Both the position numbers and the translations under genes were made by a program. A stretch of 64,000 nt of DNA. It comes from Salinisphaera sp049568105. GTDB taxonomy: Bacteria; Pseudomonadota; Gammaproteobacteria; Nevskiales; Salinisphaeraceae. Under the pieces are notes generated by a model that saw only the letters and a program-made list of their open reading frames with translations, was not told where the DNA came from and ran no database searches. This document shows, in pieces, positions 52,179 to 61,383 of the stretch. Positions within the stretch are counted from its first letter, which is position 1; each line of letters starts with the position of its first letter. The stretch spans positions 3,596,001 to 3,660,000 of the forward strand of contig NZ_CP145335.1 of NCBI RefSeq assembly GCF_049568105.1, in the 5' to 3' direction.

Positions 52179-53282
52179 ATGGACTTGATTTCAACGCTCG
52201 GCGATACGCTCTATACGATCGCCGGCATGTTCTGGAAAATTCTATGGGCCCTGGTCTTGGGCTTCGCGATTTCCGGCGCCGTGCAGGCCTTCGTGCCGAA
52301 ACGACGTATGGTGCAGGTCATGGGCGACGATAGCCCAGCCTCGCTGGCCCGAGCCGGCTTTTTCGGCGCGATTTCTTCGTCGTGTTCTTATGCAGCGGCC
52401 GCTATGAGCCGCAGCGTATTCCTGCGCGGCGCCCATATCACGGCCGCGCTCGCGTTCATGATCGCGGCTACCAATCTGGTGATCGAGCTTGGCTTCGTGC
52501 TGTGGTCGTTGATGGGCTGGCAGTTCGTGGTCGCCGAGTTCGCCGGCGGCGTGCTGTTGATCGTCATTACGGCGCTATTGATGAAAATCGCGGCGCCGAC
52601 CAGTGCCTTTGCCCGTCTTCGCGACGCCCAGAGCGAAGAACGCGACGGCGACGCCGAGGTACCGAGCCTCACCAGCCTGGCGGGCTGGCGCCAGGCAGCG
52701 GCCAACTTCGTGATGGACTGGTCGATGATCTGGAAGGATATCGCCATCGGCGTGATCGTAGCCGGCGCCCTAGTGGTCTGGGTACCGGATGACTTCTGGC
52801 AGGCGCTGTTTCTTTCCGGTGGCGCCGATCAGAGCGTCAGCCTGTTGCAGATGATCGAAAATGCTCTGGTGGGGCCGCTGGTGGCCGTGGTCAGCTTCGT
52901 CTGCTCGGTGGGCAACGTGCCGTTAGCCGCCGCCCTGTTCAACGGCGGCATCACTTTCGGCGGCGCGCTGGCCTTTATATACGGCGACTTGATCGTGATC
53001 CCGATGCTGCTGGTCTATCGCCAGTACTACGGCACCCGGCTGGCCGCCACGCTCGGCGTCATTCTTTATATCGCCATGGCCGTGACCGGCTTCGTGATCG
53101 ATCTCATCTTCTCGGCCGGCGGCTGGGTGCCCGACTCGAGTGCGGTAGACGTCGGTACCATGACTTTCTTCAGTCTGGACTACACCTTCTGGCTCAATCT
53201 GGTCTTCGTTGCCCTCGGGATCGGGCTTTGGCTGCTGTCCCGGCAGGCCGAAACCGAAGGCCATTGTGCCCATCACCACTGA
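52179..53282 (+). CDS. PF03773-type permease with a His-rich tail
   Basis: 367 residues with eight to ten helices in two halves. The family motifs are SSSCSYAAAAMSRSVFLRGA in the first and SFVCSVGNVPLAAALFNGGITFGGALAFIYGDLIVIPML in the second, as in the DUF318/ArsP group that exports methylarsenite and other toxic compounds. The C-terminus ends in HCAHHH, a likely metal-binding tail. It lies 36 bp after copB with a ribosome site (AGAAGGA) and before a strong terminator, so it belongs to the copper operon. Inference: it exports copper or a copper complex. Confidence 0.82.
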   Translation: MDLISTLGDTLYTIAGMFWKILWALVLGFAISGAVQAFVPKRRMVQVMGDDSPASLARAGFFGAISSSCSYAAAAMSRSVFLRGAHITAALAFMIAATNLVIELGFVLWSLMGWQFVVAEFAGGVLLIVITALLMKIAAPTSAFARLRDAQSEERDGDAEVPSLTSLAGWRQAAANFVMDWSMIWKDIAIGVIVAGALVVWVPDDFWQALFLSGGADQSVSLLQMIENALVGPLVAVVSFVCSVGNVPLAAALFNGGITFGGALAFIYGDLIVIPMLLVYRQYYGTRLAATLGVILYIAMAVTGFVIDLIFSAGGWVPDSSAVDVGTMTFFSLDYTFWLNLVFVALGIGLWLLSRQAETEGHCAHHH

Positions 53283-53310
53283 CCGGCACGCCGGGCCGGG
53301 GCCCCACGTA

Positions 53311-53341
53311 AAAAAGCCCGGCGTATACCGCCGGGCTTTTC
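53311..53341. terminator. Bidirectional rho-independent terminator
   Basis: GCCCGGCG (53316-53323) pairs with CGCCGGGC (53329-53336) around a 5-nt loop; a T-run follows on the plus strand and A5 precedes, giving a U-tract on the minus strand too. It ends the copper operon and the convergent GH3 gene. Confidence 0.9.
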
Positions 53342-53392
53342 TTGCTCTAGTCGCCAAGGCCGTCTATCGGCCGGCGACGATCCAGGTATGGC

Positions 53393-56080
53393 CTAGTAGG
53401 CGCGCTGTGGATTGACCTGTACGGCCTCCTGCAGCGGCTTCGGCAAAGGATTCGAATCCGAAGTCTTGAGCTGTTCGGCCTGGCTGACGATCAACGGCGC
53501 GCGCTGCGACAGCGCATCGGACGAACCACCGACCTTGATCACATAGCGTCCCGGGTCGATATCCCAGCTATCCGTATCCTTCTGGTAATAGGCCAGTGAG
53601 CGGCCGTTGAGCGGGATCGTCACCTGCTTGCTCTCGCCCGGCTGCAGATACACCTTGGCAAAGCCTTTGAGCTCCTTGCGCGGCCGCGGGATCGTACTCT
53701 GGCGCGGATGCACATACAGCTCGGCCGTTTCATAGCCGGCTTGGCTGCCGGTATTGGTGACGGTGAACCTGGCTTCGACCGTGGCGCCCGGCGTCATACG
53801 ATGCGGGGTTAGCTTCAGACCGCTATAGGAAAAGGTCGTGTACGACAGCCCGAAACCGAAGGGATACAGCGGCTTCACGCCGTTCTCGTCATAGCCGCGA
53901 TAGCCAAGGAATACGCCCTCGCTATAGGTCATGTCGGTTTTGGCATTATCGCCTTGGTAGGCCGATACGTCGTGGTAACTCGAATAGGCCGGATTGTCTT
54001 CCAGATGTTTGGCCAGACTGATCGGCAGCTTGCCCGAGGGGTTCACATCGCCATAGATGATCTCGGCCAGGGCTTGACCGCCCTGCTGGCCCGGATACCA
54101 GGCATGCAGAATGGCCCCGGCCTTTTTCGCCCACGGCAACATCTTCACGCCACCACCGGCATGCAGCACCACGATCGTGTTCGGATTGGCACGGCTCAAA
54201 TTACGGATCAGGTTCGACTGATATTCCGGCAGTTCGGCTTCATGGTCGGAGCCTTCGCCTTCATACTCGTTACCCAGGCCGGCTGCGATATAGACCGCGT
54301 CGTACTGATCGAGGTTTTGAGGTGCTGCCAACGAGGCCCAGCTCATCTGGATGCCGTTGATGCTGCCGAGTTGCGACGAGCCGCTGCTGGTGCGCTGGTA
54401 TTCCAGCCGCACGTCGTAGGTCTGGCCGGCCCGCAGCCGCTGCGTACGCCCGGAATAGGCAATCGGCGAGGTCAAGCCGCTGCCGGCGACTTCGCCATCG
54501 AAATCGATCAGCAGGCGGCCGTTGACCCACAGCTTGAACGGCCCATCGGCACGTACCTTGAACACATGACGGCCGCTGATGGTCGGCTTGATCTGGCCCG
54601 TGAAACGAGCCGAGAAACTGCCGCCGGTCGGGCTGAAGCCATTCACGGAACTGGTACCGAAAGCGGTCACGTTCTGGTTGCTCGAAAAATCCCAGTCCAC
54701 CCCGGGTTCGATGCGCGTGATCACCGGCTCGCCGGACAGGTCCGTGTTGCTGAAATATTCGGCTTTCAGACCCTGGTTCTGGATATCGCTACCGCCCTGG
54801 GCTGGTTGATACCAGACCGACGTCTGGGGGCTAAGCGACAGCGACTGCAGATAGTCGACGCGATTTTCCGAACGCGCCAGCTGCTTGAGCCCGCTCAGCT
54901 CGTTGACATAGCTGTCCGGCGGCGACCAGGCCGTGCCGGAGGGCGACGTCGGCACGCCTACCGACAGGTCACCGACCACGGCGATCTTGGCGTTCTGGTC
55001 CAGCGGCAGCAGCGGCTGGCCCTGGGACTCGCTGTTTTTCAGCAGTACGATCCCTTCGCGCGCCACATCGAGTGCTGCGCGGGCGCCGTGCCCGGGCTCG
55101 GTCAGCCCGGTGACGACCGGCAGGCCTTCATCGAAGCGATAACGCACCAACGCCCGCAGGTTCCGGCGGGCCTTGTCCTTGATCACGTCGGGAACCAGCT
55201 GCCCGCTCCAGACATACGGCATCAGATTGGCTTCGGTGAACTGCAGGCCGGTGGGCATATCCAGGTCGGTACCGGCCCAGGCGCCCTGGAAGGGATCGTG
55301 GATCGAGTTGAAATCGCTCAGCACGAAGCCTTCGTAGCCCCATTCGCCTTTGAGCACATCGGTAATCAGATGGTGATTGTCGCAGGCGTATTCATCGTTG
55401 ATCTGGTTAAAACCACACATGATCGCCGCGATATTCGCGTTTTTGGCCAGCGACTCGAAGCCGGGCATATAGAGCTCGCGCATGGCCCGCTCGCTCACGT
55501 GCACGTTCAAGCCGCGGCGGTTGGCTTCCTGCTCGTTCATCAACCAATGCTTAGCACCGGCCATGATGCCCTGGGTCTGGATACCGTTGACCGAGGCCGC
55601 GCCCATTACGGCGCCCAGGAACGGGTCCTCGCCGCTGATATATTCGGCCTGTCGCCCACCGTAGGGCATGCGATACAGATTCATGCCCGGCGAGAGCATC
55701 TGCTGGCCGCCGGCGGCCCGGGTCTCATAACCGATCGCCAGACCGAATTCCTTCGCCCGATTGATGTTCCAGGTCGCCGACAAAGCCGACTGCGACGGAT
55801 ACTGGGCCCCGAAGGTTTTATCGTCGACATGCACGCCCATCGACGAGTCGTAGGCGATCGTGCCAGGCAGGTCGAACTTGGCCAGCGGCGGCAGCATATG
55901 GCCATCGTCGACCCGGGTGTAGTTGATCTGCTCGGCCAGAGTCATGTTGTCGACCATCGCGCCGACCCGGGCCTCGACGTCGAGACCCGTGCGTGGCGGC
56001 GCCGCATAGGCCTGGCCCACCCCGAATGACAAGACCGCCACACCCATGACGGCACGGCCCATTCCTGTGAACTTGTACAT
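53393..56080 (-). CDS. Secreted glycoside hydrolase family 3 with PA14 insert
   Basis: 895 residues from ATG 56080 with AAGGATTGCTG upstream. A signal peptide (VMGVAVLSFGVGQAYA) sends it to the periplasm or beyond. The GH3 (alpha/beta)8 domain carries GAKHWLMNEQE and the nucleophile Asp in GYEGFVLSDFNS (~255). The second GH3 domain is interrupted by a PA14 module (LKAEYFSNTDLSGEPVITRI... HVFKVRADGPFKLWVNGRLL), and a fibronectin-III-like domain (VTNTGSQAGYETAELYV) ends it. Such enzymes release beta-linked glucose or xylose. A small secreted protein gene lies 26 bp upstream and a LysR gene is divergent, suggesting control. Confidence 0.92.
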   Translation of the reverse strand: MYKFTGMGRAVMGVAVLSFGVGQAYAAPPRTGLDVEARVGAMVDNMTLAEQINYTRVDDGHMLPPLAKFDLPGTIAYDSSMGVHVDDKTFGAQYPSQSALSATWNINRAKEFGLAIGYETRAAGGQQMLSPGMNLYRMPYGGRQAEYISGEDPFLGAVMGAASVNGIQTQGIMAGAKHWLMNEQEANRRGLNVHVSERAMRELYMPGFESLAKNANIAAIMCGFNQINDEYACDNHHLITDVLKGEWGYEGFVLSDFNSIHDPFQGAWAGTDLDMPTGLQFTEANLMPYVWSGQLVPDVIKDKARRNLRALVRYRFDEGLPVVTGLTEPGHGARAALDVAREGIVLLKNSESQGQPLLPLDQNAKIAVVGDLSVGVPTSPSGTAWSPPDSYVNELSGLKQLARSENRVDYLQSLSLSPQTSVWYQPAQGGSDIQNQGLKAEYFSNTDLSGEPVITRIEPGVDWDFSSNQNVTAFGTSSVNGFSPTGGSFSARFTGQIKPTISGRHVFKVRADGPFKLWVNGRLLIDFDGEVAGSGLTSPIAYSGRTQRLRAGQTYDVRLEYQRTSSGSSQLGSINGIQMSWASLAAPQNLDQYDAVYIAAGLGNEYEGEGSDHEAELPEYQSNLIRNLSRANPNTIVVLHAGGGVKMLPWAKKAGAILHAWYPGQQGGQALAEIIYGDVNPSGKLPISLAKHLEDNPAYSSYHDVSAYQGDNAKTDMTYSEGVFLGYRGYDENGVKPLYPFGFGLSYTTFSYSGLKLTPHRMTPGATVEARFTVTNTGSQAGYETAELYVHPRQSTIPRPRKELKGFAKVYLQPGESKQVTIPLNGRSLAYYQKDTDSWDIDPGRYVIKVGGSSDALSQRAPLIVSQAEQLKTSDSNPLPKPLQEAVQVNPQRAY

Positions 56081-56106
56081 CAGCAATCCTTGAACGATGT
56101 CATCGA

Positions 56107-56397
56107 CTAGCGATTAGACGAGGCTTGCGAATCGTCGCCGGCCTGCAGCGAATCATCGGTCTTGATCGGCGCATCCAGCATTGCAGAAGCGCCCGGGGCC
56201 GCTTTGCGCGAAGAAGCCCCGATCGCCCCACCCAAGCGCTGCTCGGCCAGCGCATCGCGCTTTTTTTCATAGTTTTGATGGGCTTTGCGGCTGGCATCCG
56301 CCGCCTGCGAGGCATCGCTCGAACGAGCCGCCCAGGCTGCGGAACTACTAAGCAGGGCAAAGGTCATAAGTACGCCGGTCAGTGCTGCAAAACGCAT
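56107..56397 (-). CDS. Small secreted protein upstream of the GH3 gene, function unknown
   Basis: 96 residues from ATG 56397 behind CAGGAGA. The signal peptide (MRFAALTGVLMTFALLSSSAAWA) is clear; the mature ~73 residues are Ala-, Ser- and Asp-rich and mostly helical (ASQAADASRKAHQNYEKKRDALAEQRLGG), with no Cys. No family is recognised. It is 26 bp before the GH3 start on the same strand and so probably co-transcribed. Confidence 0.65.
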   Translation of the reverse strand: MRFAALTGVLMTFALLSSSAAWAARSSDASQAADASRKAHQNYEKKRDALAEQRLGGAIGASSRKAAPGASAMLDAPIKTDDSLQAGDDSQASSNR

Positions 56398-56816
56398 GAA
56401 GTCTCCTGGTGCGTCGCGATACGAAAAGTCTGGGATTAAAGAACCACCGATTCCGGCCGATAAACCACGACCGCGTAGGCGTGAAAACCATCTCCAGCAC
56501 AATGCGACGGAAGTCTAAGGAGGCGCGACTAGCGCCGAACACTAAGATTTACTGATAGACTGATCAGAAAAATTGATTGATCAGCCGAAATCAAAGCCCA
56601 GGCAGTTGCTTGCGGCGGATCAAGTGCAGCGCTTTCAGACTCGCGTCAACTATCTAAAATCACTGCGTTTGCTACAGACCGACCCCGGTATGCGCTTATT
56701 TGGTGGTTTTTTTGACCCCCTCCCCTCGTTCGCCCCAGACCGGTCACACCCGGGCAAACCAGGCCCGCCAGCGACATGTCGATTAGTTACAGTGATCAGA
56801 TCAACAGAGCTCTGCC
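56398..56816. other. Divergent control region between the GH3 operon and the LysR gene
   Basis: About 420 bp without a supported gene. It contains the paired TGATCAG sites at 56560-56584 in the only AT-rich part of the gap. Confidence 0.5.
56560..56584. promoter_or_regulatory. Paired TGATCAG sites, candidate LysR operator
   Basis: CTGATCAG (56560-56567, a perfect palindrome) and TTGATCAG (56577-56584) repeat with a 17-bp period around A/T-rich DNA, between divergently transcribed genes. The arrangement suits regulator binding, though the usual T-N11-A LysR box is not evident. Confidence 0.35.
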
Positions 56817-57710
56817 GTGGACGTACGACAACTGCGTTATTTCCTGACCTTGGCCGAAGAGCTGCATTTCGCTCGCGCGGCCGAGCGGCTGCATATCGTC
56901 CAGCCAGCCCTGAGCATGCAGATCAAGGCTCTGGAAACCGAGCTAGACACACGGCTATTCGACCGCTCGCAACGCCAAGTGCGTCTCACCGCGGCCGGCC
57001 AGGCGCTGCTGCCGGAGGCCAGGCGCTGTATTGAACAAGTCGACGTTGCAGCCGCCACGGTGCGTTCGGTCGCCTCGGGCGCCGTTGGCCGGGTCCGTGT
57101 GGTCTATTCACCCAGCGCGGTCTATTCCGGCTTGCTCAAGCGCTGTATCGACACCGTGGGCGAGCGATACCCCGGAATCGAAGTATCGATCGAGGAGATG
57201 CACCCCCAAAGTCAGCCGACCGCCCTCGCCCACCGTCAGGTTGATATCGCCTTGGGAACGACGCTATCGCTGCGCCCCGATACGACCTGTGCTCGCCTGA
57301 TCCTGGCCGAATTTCCCCTGCGTCTGGTGCTGCCCGCACATCACCGGCTAGCCGAACAGAGCCATATCGAACCGATCGAGCTGATCGATGAACCATTCAT
57401 TGGCTATGCAGGCCAGGAAGACAGCAGCGGTCTTCGTCTAACCCGCCGGGTGCTGCCGTTCGAACCTCGCTCCGGCGGCCGCGCCAGCAATCCGATGATG
57501 GCCCTGGGCCTGGTCGAGGCCGGTTTCGGCATCACCCTGTTATCGTCGATCTTGTCTTCCCGTTTCAACGGCGCCGTGGTCTATCGCGATCTGCCCGGTT
57601 TGAGCCAAAAGCTCGATGTCAGCATGCTCACGCGCGTCGACGAAAGCGAACCGGCGATCCAACGTTTTCGCGATACCGTCGCTGACCGGTTATGTCCGCT
57701 AACGCCTTGA
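56817..57710 (+). CDS. LysR-family transcriptional regulator
   Basis: 297 residues from GTG 56817. The N-terminal winged helix is typical (VRQLRYFLTLAEELHFARAAERLHIVQPALSMQIKALETELDTRLFDR). The C-terminal effector domain (~90-295) has the two-lobe form with LALGLVEAGFGITLLSSIL-like residues near position 230. The effector is unknown. Divergence from the small secreted protein and GH3 genes suggests it controls them. Confidence 0.88.
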   Translation: MDVRQLRYFLTLAEELHFARAAERLHIVQPALSMQIKALETELDTRLFDRSQRQVRLTAAGQALLPEARRCIEQVDVAAATVRSVASGAVGRVRVVYSPSAVYSGLLKRCIDTVGERYPGIEVSIEEMHPQSQPTALAHRQVDIALGTTLSLRPDTTCARLILAEFPLRLVLPAHHRLAEQSHIEPIELIDEPFIGYAGQEDSSGLRLTRRVLPFEPRSGGRASNPMMALGLVEAGFGITLLSSILSSRFNGAVVYRDLPGLSQKLDVSMLTRVDESEPAIQRFRDTVADRLCPLTP

Positions 57711-57812
57711 AATCGCGAGTCCGAGCAGCCAACGCTATATCGTGGGCCGTTAGCCAACGGCTAGCCCCGACGGTGACTCCAGGCCACGAGCCAGCCAGCC
57801 GCCAGGCCGGCA

Positions 57813-58745
57813 TCAGGCAGAGGCGACCGTCGGATCGATCAGCTCGCCGGCACTGCTGTGGTCGTGGGCGGGAGCGACGCCGAAATAGCGTTTGTATTCC
57901 CGCGAGAACTGCGAAGCGCTCTGATAGCCGACCGCACCAGCGGCGCCGCTGACGTTGGTCGTCCCGCGTACCAGCAGGTCGCGGGCCCGCAGCAGGCGGA
58001 TGCGTTTCTGGTACTGCAGCGGCGAGACCCGGGTGAGCTGCTTGAAATGGGCATGAAAGCTCGACACGCTCATATGCGCGCTGGCCGCCAGCGCCGGCAC
58101 CGACAGCGGCTCGGTATAGTAGGCCCGCAGCTGCTGGATCGCTTCGCCGATACGGGCATAGACGCCCTGAACCTGCAGCAGCTGTAGCAGCAGATGCCCC
58201 TGGGGCCCGCGCAGGGCCTCGAAGACCACCTCACGCAGGCGATCGGCCGCTAATACCCGGGCCGCCACCGAGTCGTTCAGACAATCCAGAAGCCGGGCCA
58301 GCGCCTCGACCATCCGAGTGTCCAGATCGACCGCTGCCATCGGCAGCGTCTGGGCATCGCAGCGCGGGGTCGTAGCGATCGCATCCTGCGGCATGGCGCT
58401 GACCAGCTCGCCGAGCACATCGGGCTCGACGCGCAGATTCGCTCCCAGTAGCGGTGCACTACCGCCGGGCCGGGTCTCGCACTCGAACGGCAACGGCATG
58501 GCCTGCACCAGATAGTGGCCGGCCCCGTAGTGGATGACCCGGTCCTCGAGATAGCCGACTTTTTCGCCCTGTACGATGAACACCAGCCCCGGCTCGTAGA
58601 CCTGGGGCTCGCGCGGTCGATGACAGCTCGAAGCGACCAGCTCGAGGCCTTCAACCGAGGTGGCGTTGAAGCCATTGTGTCGCACATGCGGCGCAATACG
58701 TTCGGCGAGTCGGGCCAGATCACTGGCCTCGGCGTAGGTATTCAT
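57813..58745 (-). CDS. AraC-family transcriptional regulator
   Basis: 310 residues from ATG 58745. The N-terminal cupin-like AraC_N domain (VASSCHRPREPQVYEPGLVFIVQGEKVGYLEDRVIHYGAGHYLVQAMPLPFECET, read in parts) is of the PF06719 type. The C-terminal double helix-turn-helix has MSVSSFHAHFKQLTRVSPLQYQKRIRLLRAR and AGAVGYQSASQFSREYKRYFGVAP. This subgroup is often divergent from alcohol dehydrogenase or oxidoreductase genes, exactly as here (ADH start at 58947, 200 bp away). Inference: an aldehyde- or alcohol-responsive activator. Confidence 0.9.
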   Translation of the reverse strand: MNTYAEASDLARLAERIAPHVRHNGFNATSVEGLELVASSCHRPREPQVYEPGLVFIVQGEKVGYLEDRVIHYGAGHYLVQAMPLPFECETRPGGSAPLLGANLRVEPDVLGELVSAMPQDAIATTPRCDAQTLPMAAVDLDTRMVEALARLLDCLNDSVAARVLAADRLREVVFEALRGPQGHLLLQLLQVQGVYARIGEAIQQLRAYYTEPLSVPALAASAHMSVSSFHAHFKQLTRVSPLQYQKRIRLLRARDLLVRGTTNVSGAAGAVGYQSASQFSREYKRYFGVAPAHDHSSAGELIDPTVASA

Positions 58746-58946
58746 GCGTCCGGGCTTCTGATTCTCCAAACCACACGATTATGCAACAAAGACCGCCGCT
58801 GGCGCCGGCCGGGCCGGACTGGCTCGGACTTTCGGGCATGAATAAGCGAAGAATCGCTATGGCCGTAGAGCCGCTTCGCACCAACAATGCATGGCAACCA
58901 AACGCGTGTTGGCACGCAACGTTGGTCACCACTGACAGGAGGCTTC

Positions 58947-60011
58947 ATGCCCACTTTGACTCACGCCTACGCTGCCCATGCGGCAGACCGCAACCTCGAG
59001 CCGTTCGATTTCAACCGCCGCGACCCGCGTCCGGACGATGTGGCGATCGAGATCCTATACTGCGGCGTCTGCCACTCGGACCTGCACTTCGCCAAGAACG
59101 ACTGGGGCTTCACCCAGTTCCCGATCGTACCCGGCCACGAGATCGTCGGCCGCGTGACCCAGGTCGGCCCGGAAGTCACCCAGTACCAAGAAGGCGATCT
59201 GGTCGGCGTCGGCTGCATGGTCGATTCCTGCCGCGACTGCCAAGCCTGCAACGATGGGCTGGAGCAGTACTGCCTGAACGGCTTCACCATGACCTACGGC
59301 AGTGAGGATCCGCACGACGGCAGCATGACCCAGGGCGGCTATTCCACCTTCGTGGTGGTCTCCGAGCGCTTCGTGGTCGGCATGCCCAACGGCATCGATC
59401 TCAAATCTGCAGCTCCCCTGCTGTGCGCCGGCATCACCACCTATTCGCCGCTCAAACACTACGGTGTGAAAGCTGGCCATAAGGTCGGCGTGATCGGCAT
59501 GGGCGGTCTCGGCCACATGGGCGTCAAACTGGCCAAGGCCTTCGGCGCCGAGGTGACGCTGTTCACCCGTTCCGAATCCAAGGTTGAAGAAGCCAAATCC
59601 AACGGCGCCGACCATGTCGTGGTCTCGACCGACGACGAGCAGATGGCGGCCGTGGCCGAAACCTTCGACTTCATGCTCGACACGGTGCCGGTCCAGCATC
59701 CGATCGACCCCTATTTGGCGACCCTGAAATACGACGGCACGCATATCCTGGTCGGCCTGATGGACCCGATCGAGCCCGCCATCACTGGCATGAACCTGAT
59801 CTTCAAGCGCCGCGTAGTCGGCGGTTCGTTGATCGGCGGCATGCCAGAAACCCAGGAAGTGCTGGATTTCTGTGCCGAACGCGGCATCACCTGCGATGTC
59901 GAGATGATCGACCTGAACGATATCAACGAGGCCTTCGAGCGCATGAAGGCCGGTGACGTACGTTATCGCTTCGTCATCGACATGGCCTCGATGAAGGACA
60001 AGGCAGCCTGA
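58947..60011 (+). CDS. Zinc-dependent NADP alcohol dehydrogenase (YahK/CAD type)
   Basis: 354 residues with a strong ribosome site (AGGAGG before ATG 58947). The catalytic zinc ligands are in CGVCHSDLHFAKNDWG and PGHEIVGRV; the structural zinc has Cys in CMVDSCRDCQACNDGLEQYC. The cofactor site GMGGLGHMGVKLAKAFGAEVTLFTRSESK has Ser-Lys after the second beta strand, favouring NADPH. Relatives (YahK, cinnamyl alcohol dehydrogenases) reduce a wide range of aldehydes. The divergent AraC gene probably regulates it, and a strong terminator follows. Confidence 0.92.
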   Translation: MPTLTHAYAAHAADRNLEPFDFNRRDPRPDDVAIEILYCGVCHSDLHFAKNDWGFTQFPIVPGHEIVGRVTQVGPEVTQYQEGDLVGVGCMVDSCRDCQACNDGLEQYCLNGFTMTYGSEDPHDGSMTQGGYSTFVVVSERFVVGMPNGIDLKSAAPLLCAGITTYSPLKHYGVKAGHKVGVIGMGGLGHMGVKLAKAFGAEVTLFTRSESKVEEAKSNGADHVVVSTDDEQMAAVAETFDFMLDTVPVQHPIDPYLATLKYDGTHILVGLMDPIEPAITGMNLIFKRRVVGGSLIGGMPETQEVLDFCAERGITCDVEMIDLNDINEAFERMKAGDVRYRFVIDMASMKDKAA

Positions 60012-60110
60012 TTGCCCTCCGGGCTGCTTTGTAGGCGCTGCCTTGGCCCTCCCGGTTGCCCCCGACCGAGCAGGTAGCGCCCGAACGTCGGCCTCGGGCC
60101 GGCGTTGTTT

Positions 60111-60144
60111 GCCGGCCGCCGGATAACCCGGCGGCCGGCATTTT
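60111..60144 (+). terminator. Rho-independent terminator after the alcohol dehydrogenase gene
   Basis: GCCGGCCGCCGG (60111-60122) pairs with CCGGCGGCCGGC (60128-60139), a 12-bp stem with a 5-nt loop followed by ATTTTC. The stop of the convergent hydrolase gene lies 18 bp further. Confidence 0.85.
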
Positions 60145-60162
60145 CAGATTGGACTCACCCGC

Positions 60163-60996
60163 TCAGTCGAGAAACTCGAGCAGGGCCCGATTGAACTCGT
60201 CGGCATGCGTGGCATTGATGCCGTGCGGGCCGCCCTGAACGACCACCAGCGACGCGTTAGCGACGCTCTGCGCGGTACGCTTGCCCGAAACTTCGATCGG
60301 CACGATCGAATCGGCATCGCCGTGGATCACCAGCGTCGGCACATCGATGCGCTCCAGATCGCCCCGGAAATCGGTGCGTCCGAAGGCCGAGATGCAATCC
60401 AACGTGCCCTTGGGCGACGCTGCCCAGGCCAGATCCCGGTGATAGGCCCGCATCGAATCGCTGACCAGCAGTCCACCAGCCTCGGTGGAGAAAAACTGCG
60501 CCGAGAAATCCTCGAAGAACGCCGGCCGATCCTGCTTCACGCTGTTTTCGAACTGTTCGATGGTGGCATCGTCCAGCCCGCCGTCGGGATTGTCGTCGGC
60601 CTTGTACAGATACGGCGGTACGGCTGCGGCGAACACCGCGCCAGCCACCCGCTCGCTGCCATAGGTGCCGATATAACGCGCGACTTCACCACCGCCCATG
60701 GAAAAGCCGACCAGGGTGGCGTCTTTTAGATCCAGATGCTGCATCAGCTTATCCAGATCGGCAGCGAAGGTATCGTAATCGTAGCCCTGATACGGCTGGG
60801 AGGATTTGCCAAAGCCGCGTCGATCGTAGCTGATCACGCGGTAGCCCGCATTCACCAGCGCCGGCACCTGGGCCTCCCAGGAACGGCCGGATAGTGGCCA
60901 GCCGTGGATCAGCACCACTGGGCGGCCGGCACCCACGTCTTCGTAGTACAACTCGACCGGCGCAGTATTTTCGGTATCGACCTTCAGATAAGCCAT
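60163..60996 (-). CDS. Alpha/beta hydrolase of the non-heme haloperoxidase (arylesterase) type
   Basis: 277 residues from ATG 60996 behind AGGAGC. The oxyanion-hole motif HGWPLSGRSWE, YDRRGFGKSSQP, the nucleophile elbow GFSMGGGEVARYIG, the acid in IHGDADSIVPIE and the terminal His in QGGPHGINATHADEFN give a complete Ser-Asp-His triad. Such proteins hydrolyse esters and can perform perhydrolysis; they are often annotated chloroperoxidase. It is cytosolic (no signal). The substrate is unknown. Confidence 0.9.
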   Translation of the reverse strand: MAYLKVDTENTAPVELYYEDVGAGRPVVLIHGWPLSGRSWEAQVPALVNAGYRVISYDRRGFGKSSQPYQGYDYDTFAADLDKLMQHLDLKDATLVGFSMGGGEVARYIGTYGSERVAGAVFAAAVPPYLYKADDNPDGGLDDATIEQFENSVKQDRPAFFEDFSAQFFSTEAGGLLVSDSMRAYHRDLAWAASPKGTLDCISAFGRTDFRGDLERIDVPTLVIHGDADSIVPIEVSGKRTAQSVANASLVVVQGGPHGINATHADEFNRALLEFLD

Positions 60997-61383
60997 GCCA
61001 GGCTCCTGTGGGATGAATTTAACTCGCCCAATATGCGTCAGTAGCCCGGGCCGACAAAAGCCCGGCCCGAGACAAAAGCGATCAACGCGCTGAAAATAGC
61101 CACCGATCCGGCTGATTTTCTCCGGCCCGCCAGGCCAAGCCGGTTTGGCAGCAATCCGAGACACAGTCTCCGTCGCGGCGTCGCCCTACATCCAGACTGC
61201 TTGCCATGCTGGATCGCGCTCAACCCGGCCCTGGCCGAAACCGGGCTGGCTATAAAAACTATGCCGCCTGCCGCGTTATCGCAGCAGCCCCCGAAGACCC
61301 AGCACGGACAGCCTGCGAAACCGGCTCCCCATCAGCGAAGTAGCATTCGAACGACACACGCCCGGACGCTGGACTCTAAGGGC
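60997..61383. other. Intergenic stretch, nothing recognised
   Basis: About 390 bp between the porin stop and hydrolase start, both on the minus strand. No gene, repeat or clear promoter seen. Confidence 0.4.

Noticed and set aside
53954..56029. 691-codon open frame on the plus strand opposite the GH3 gene
   Set aside because: It mirrors a well-supported secreted glycosidase; such antisense frames are expected in GC-rich coding DNA and the translation has no family features.
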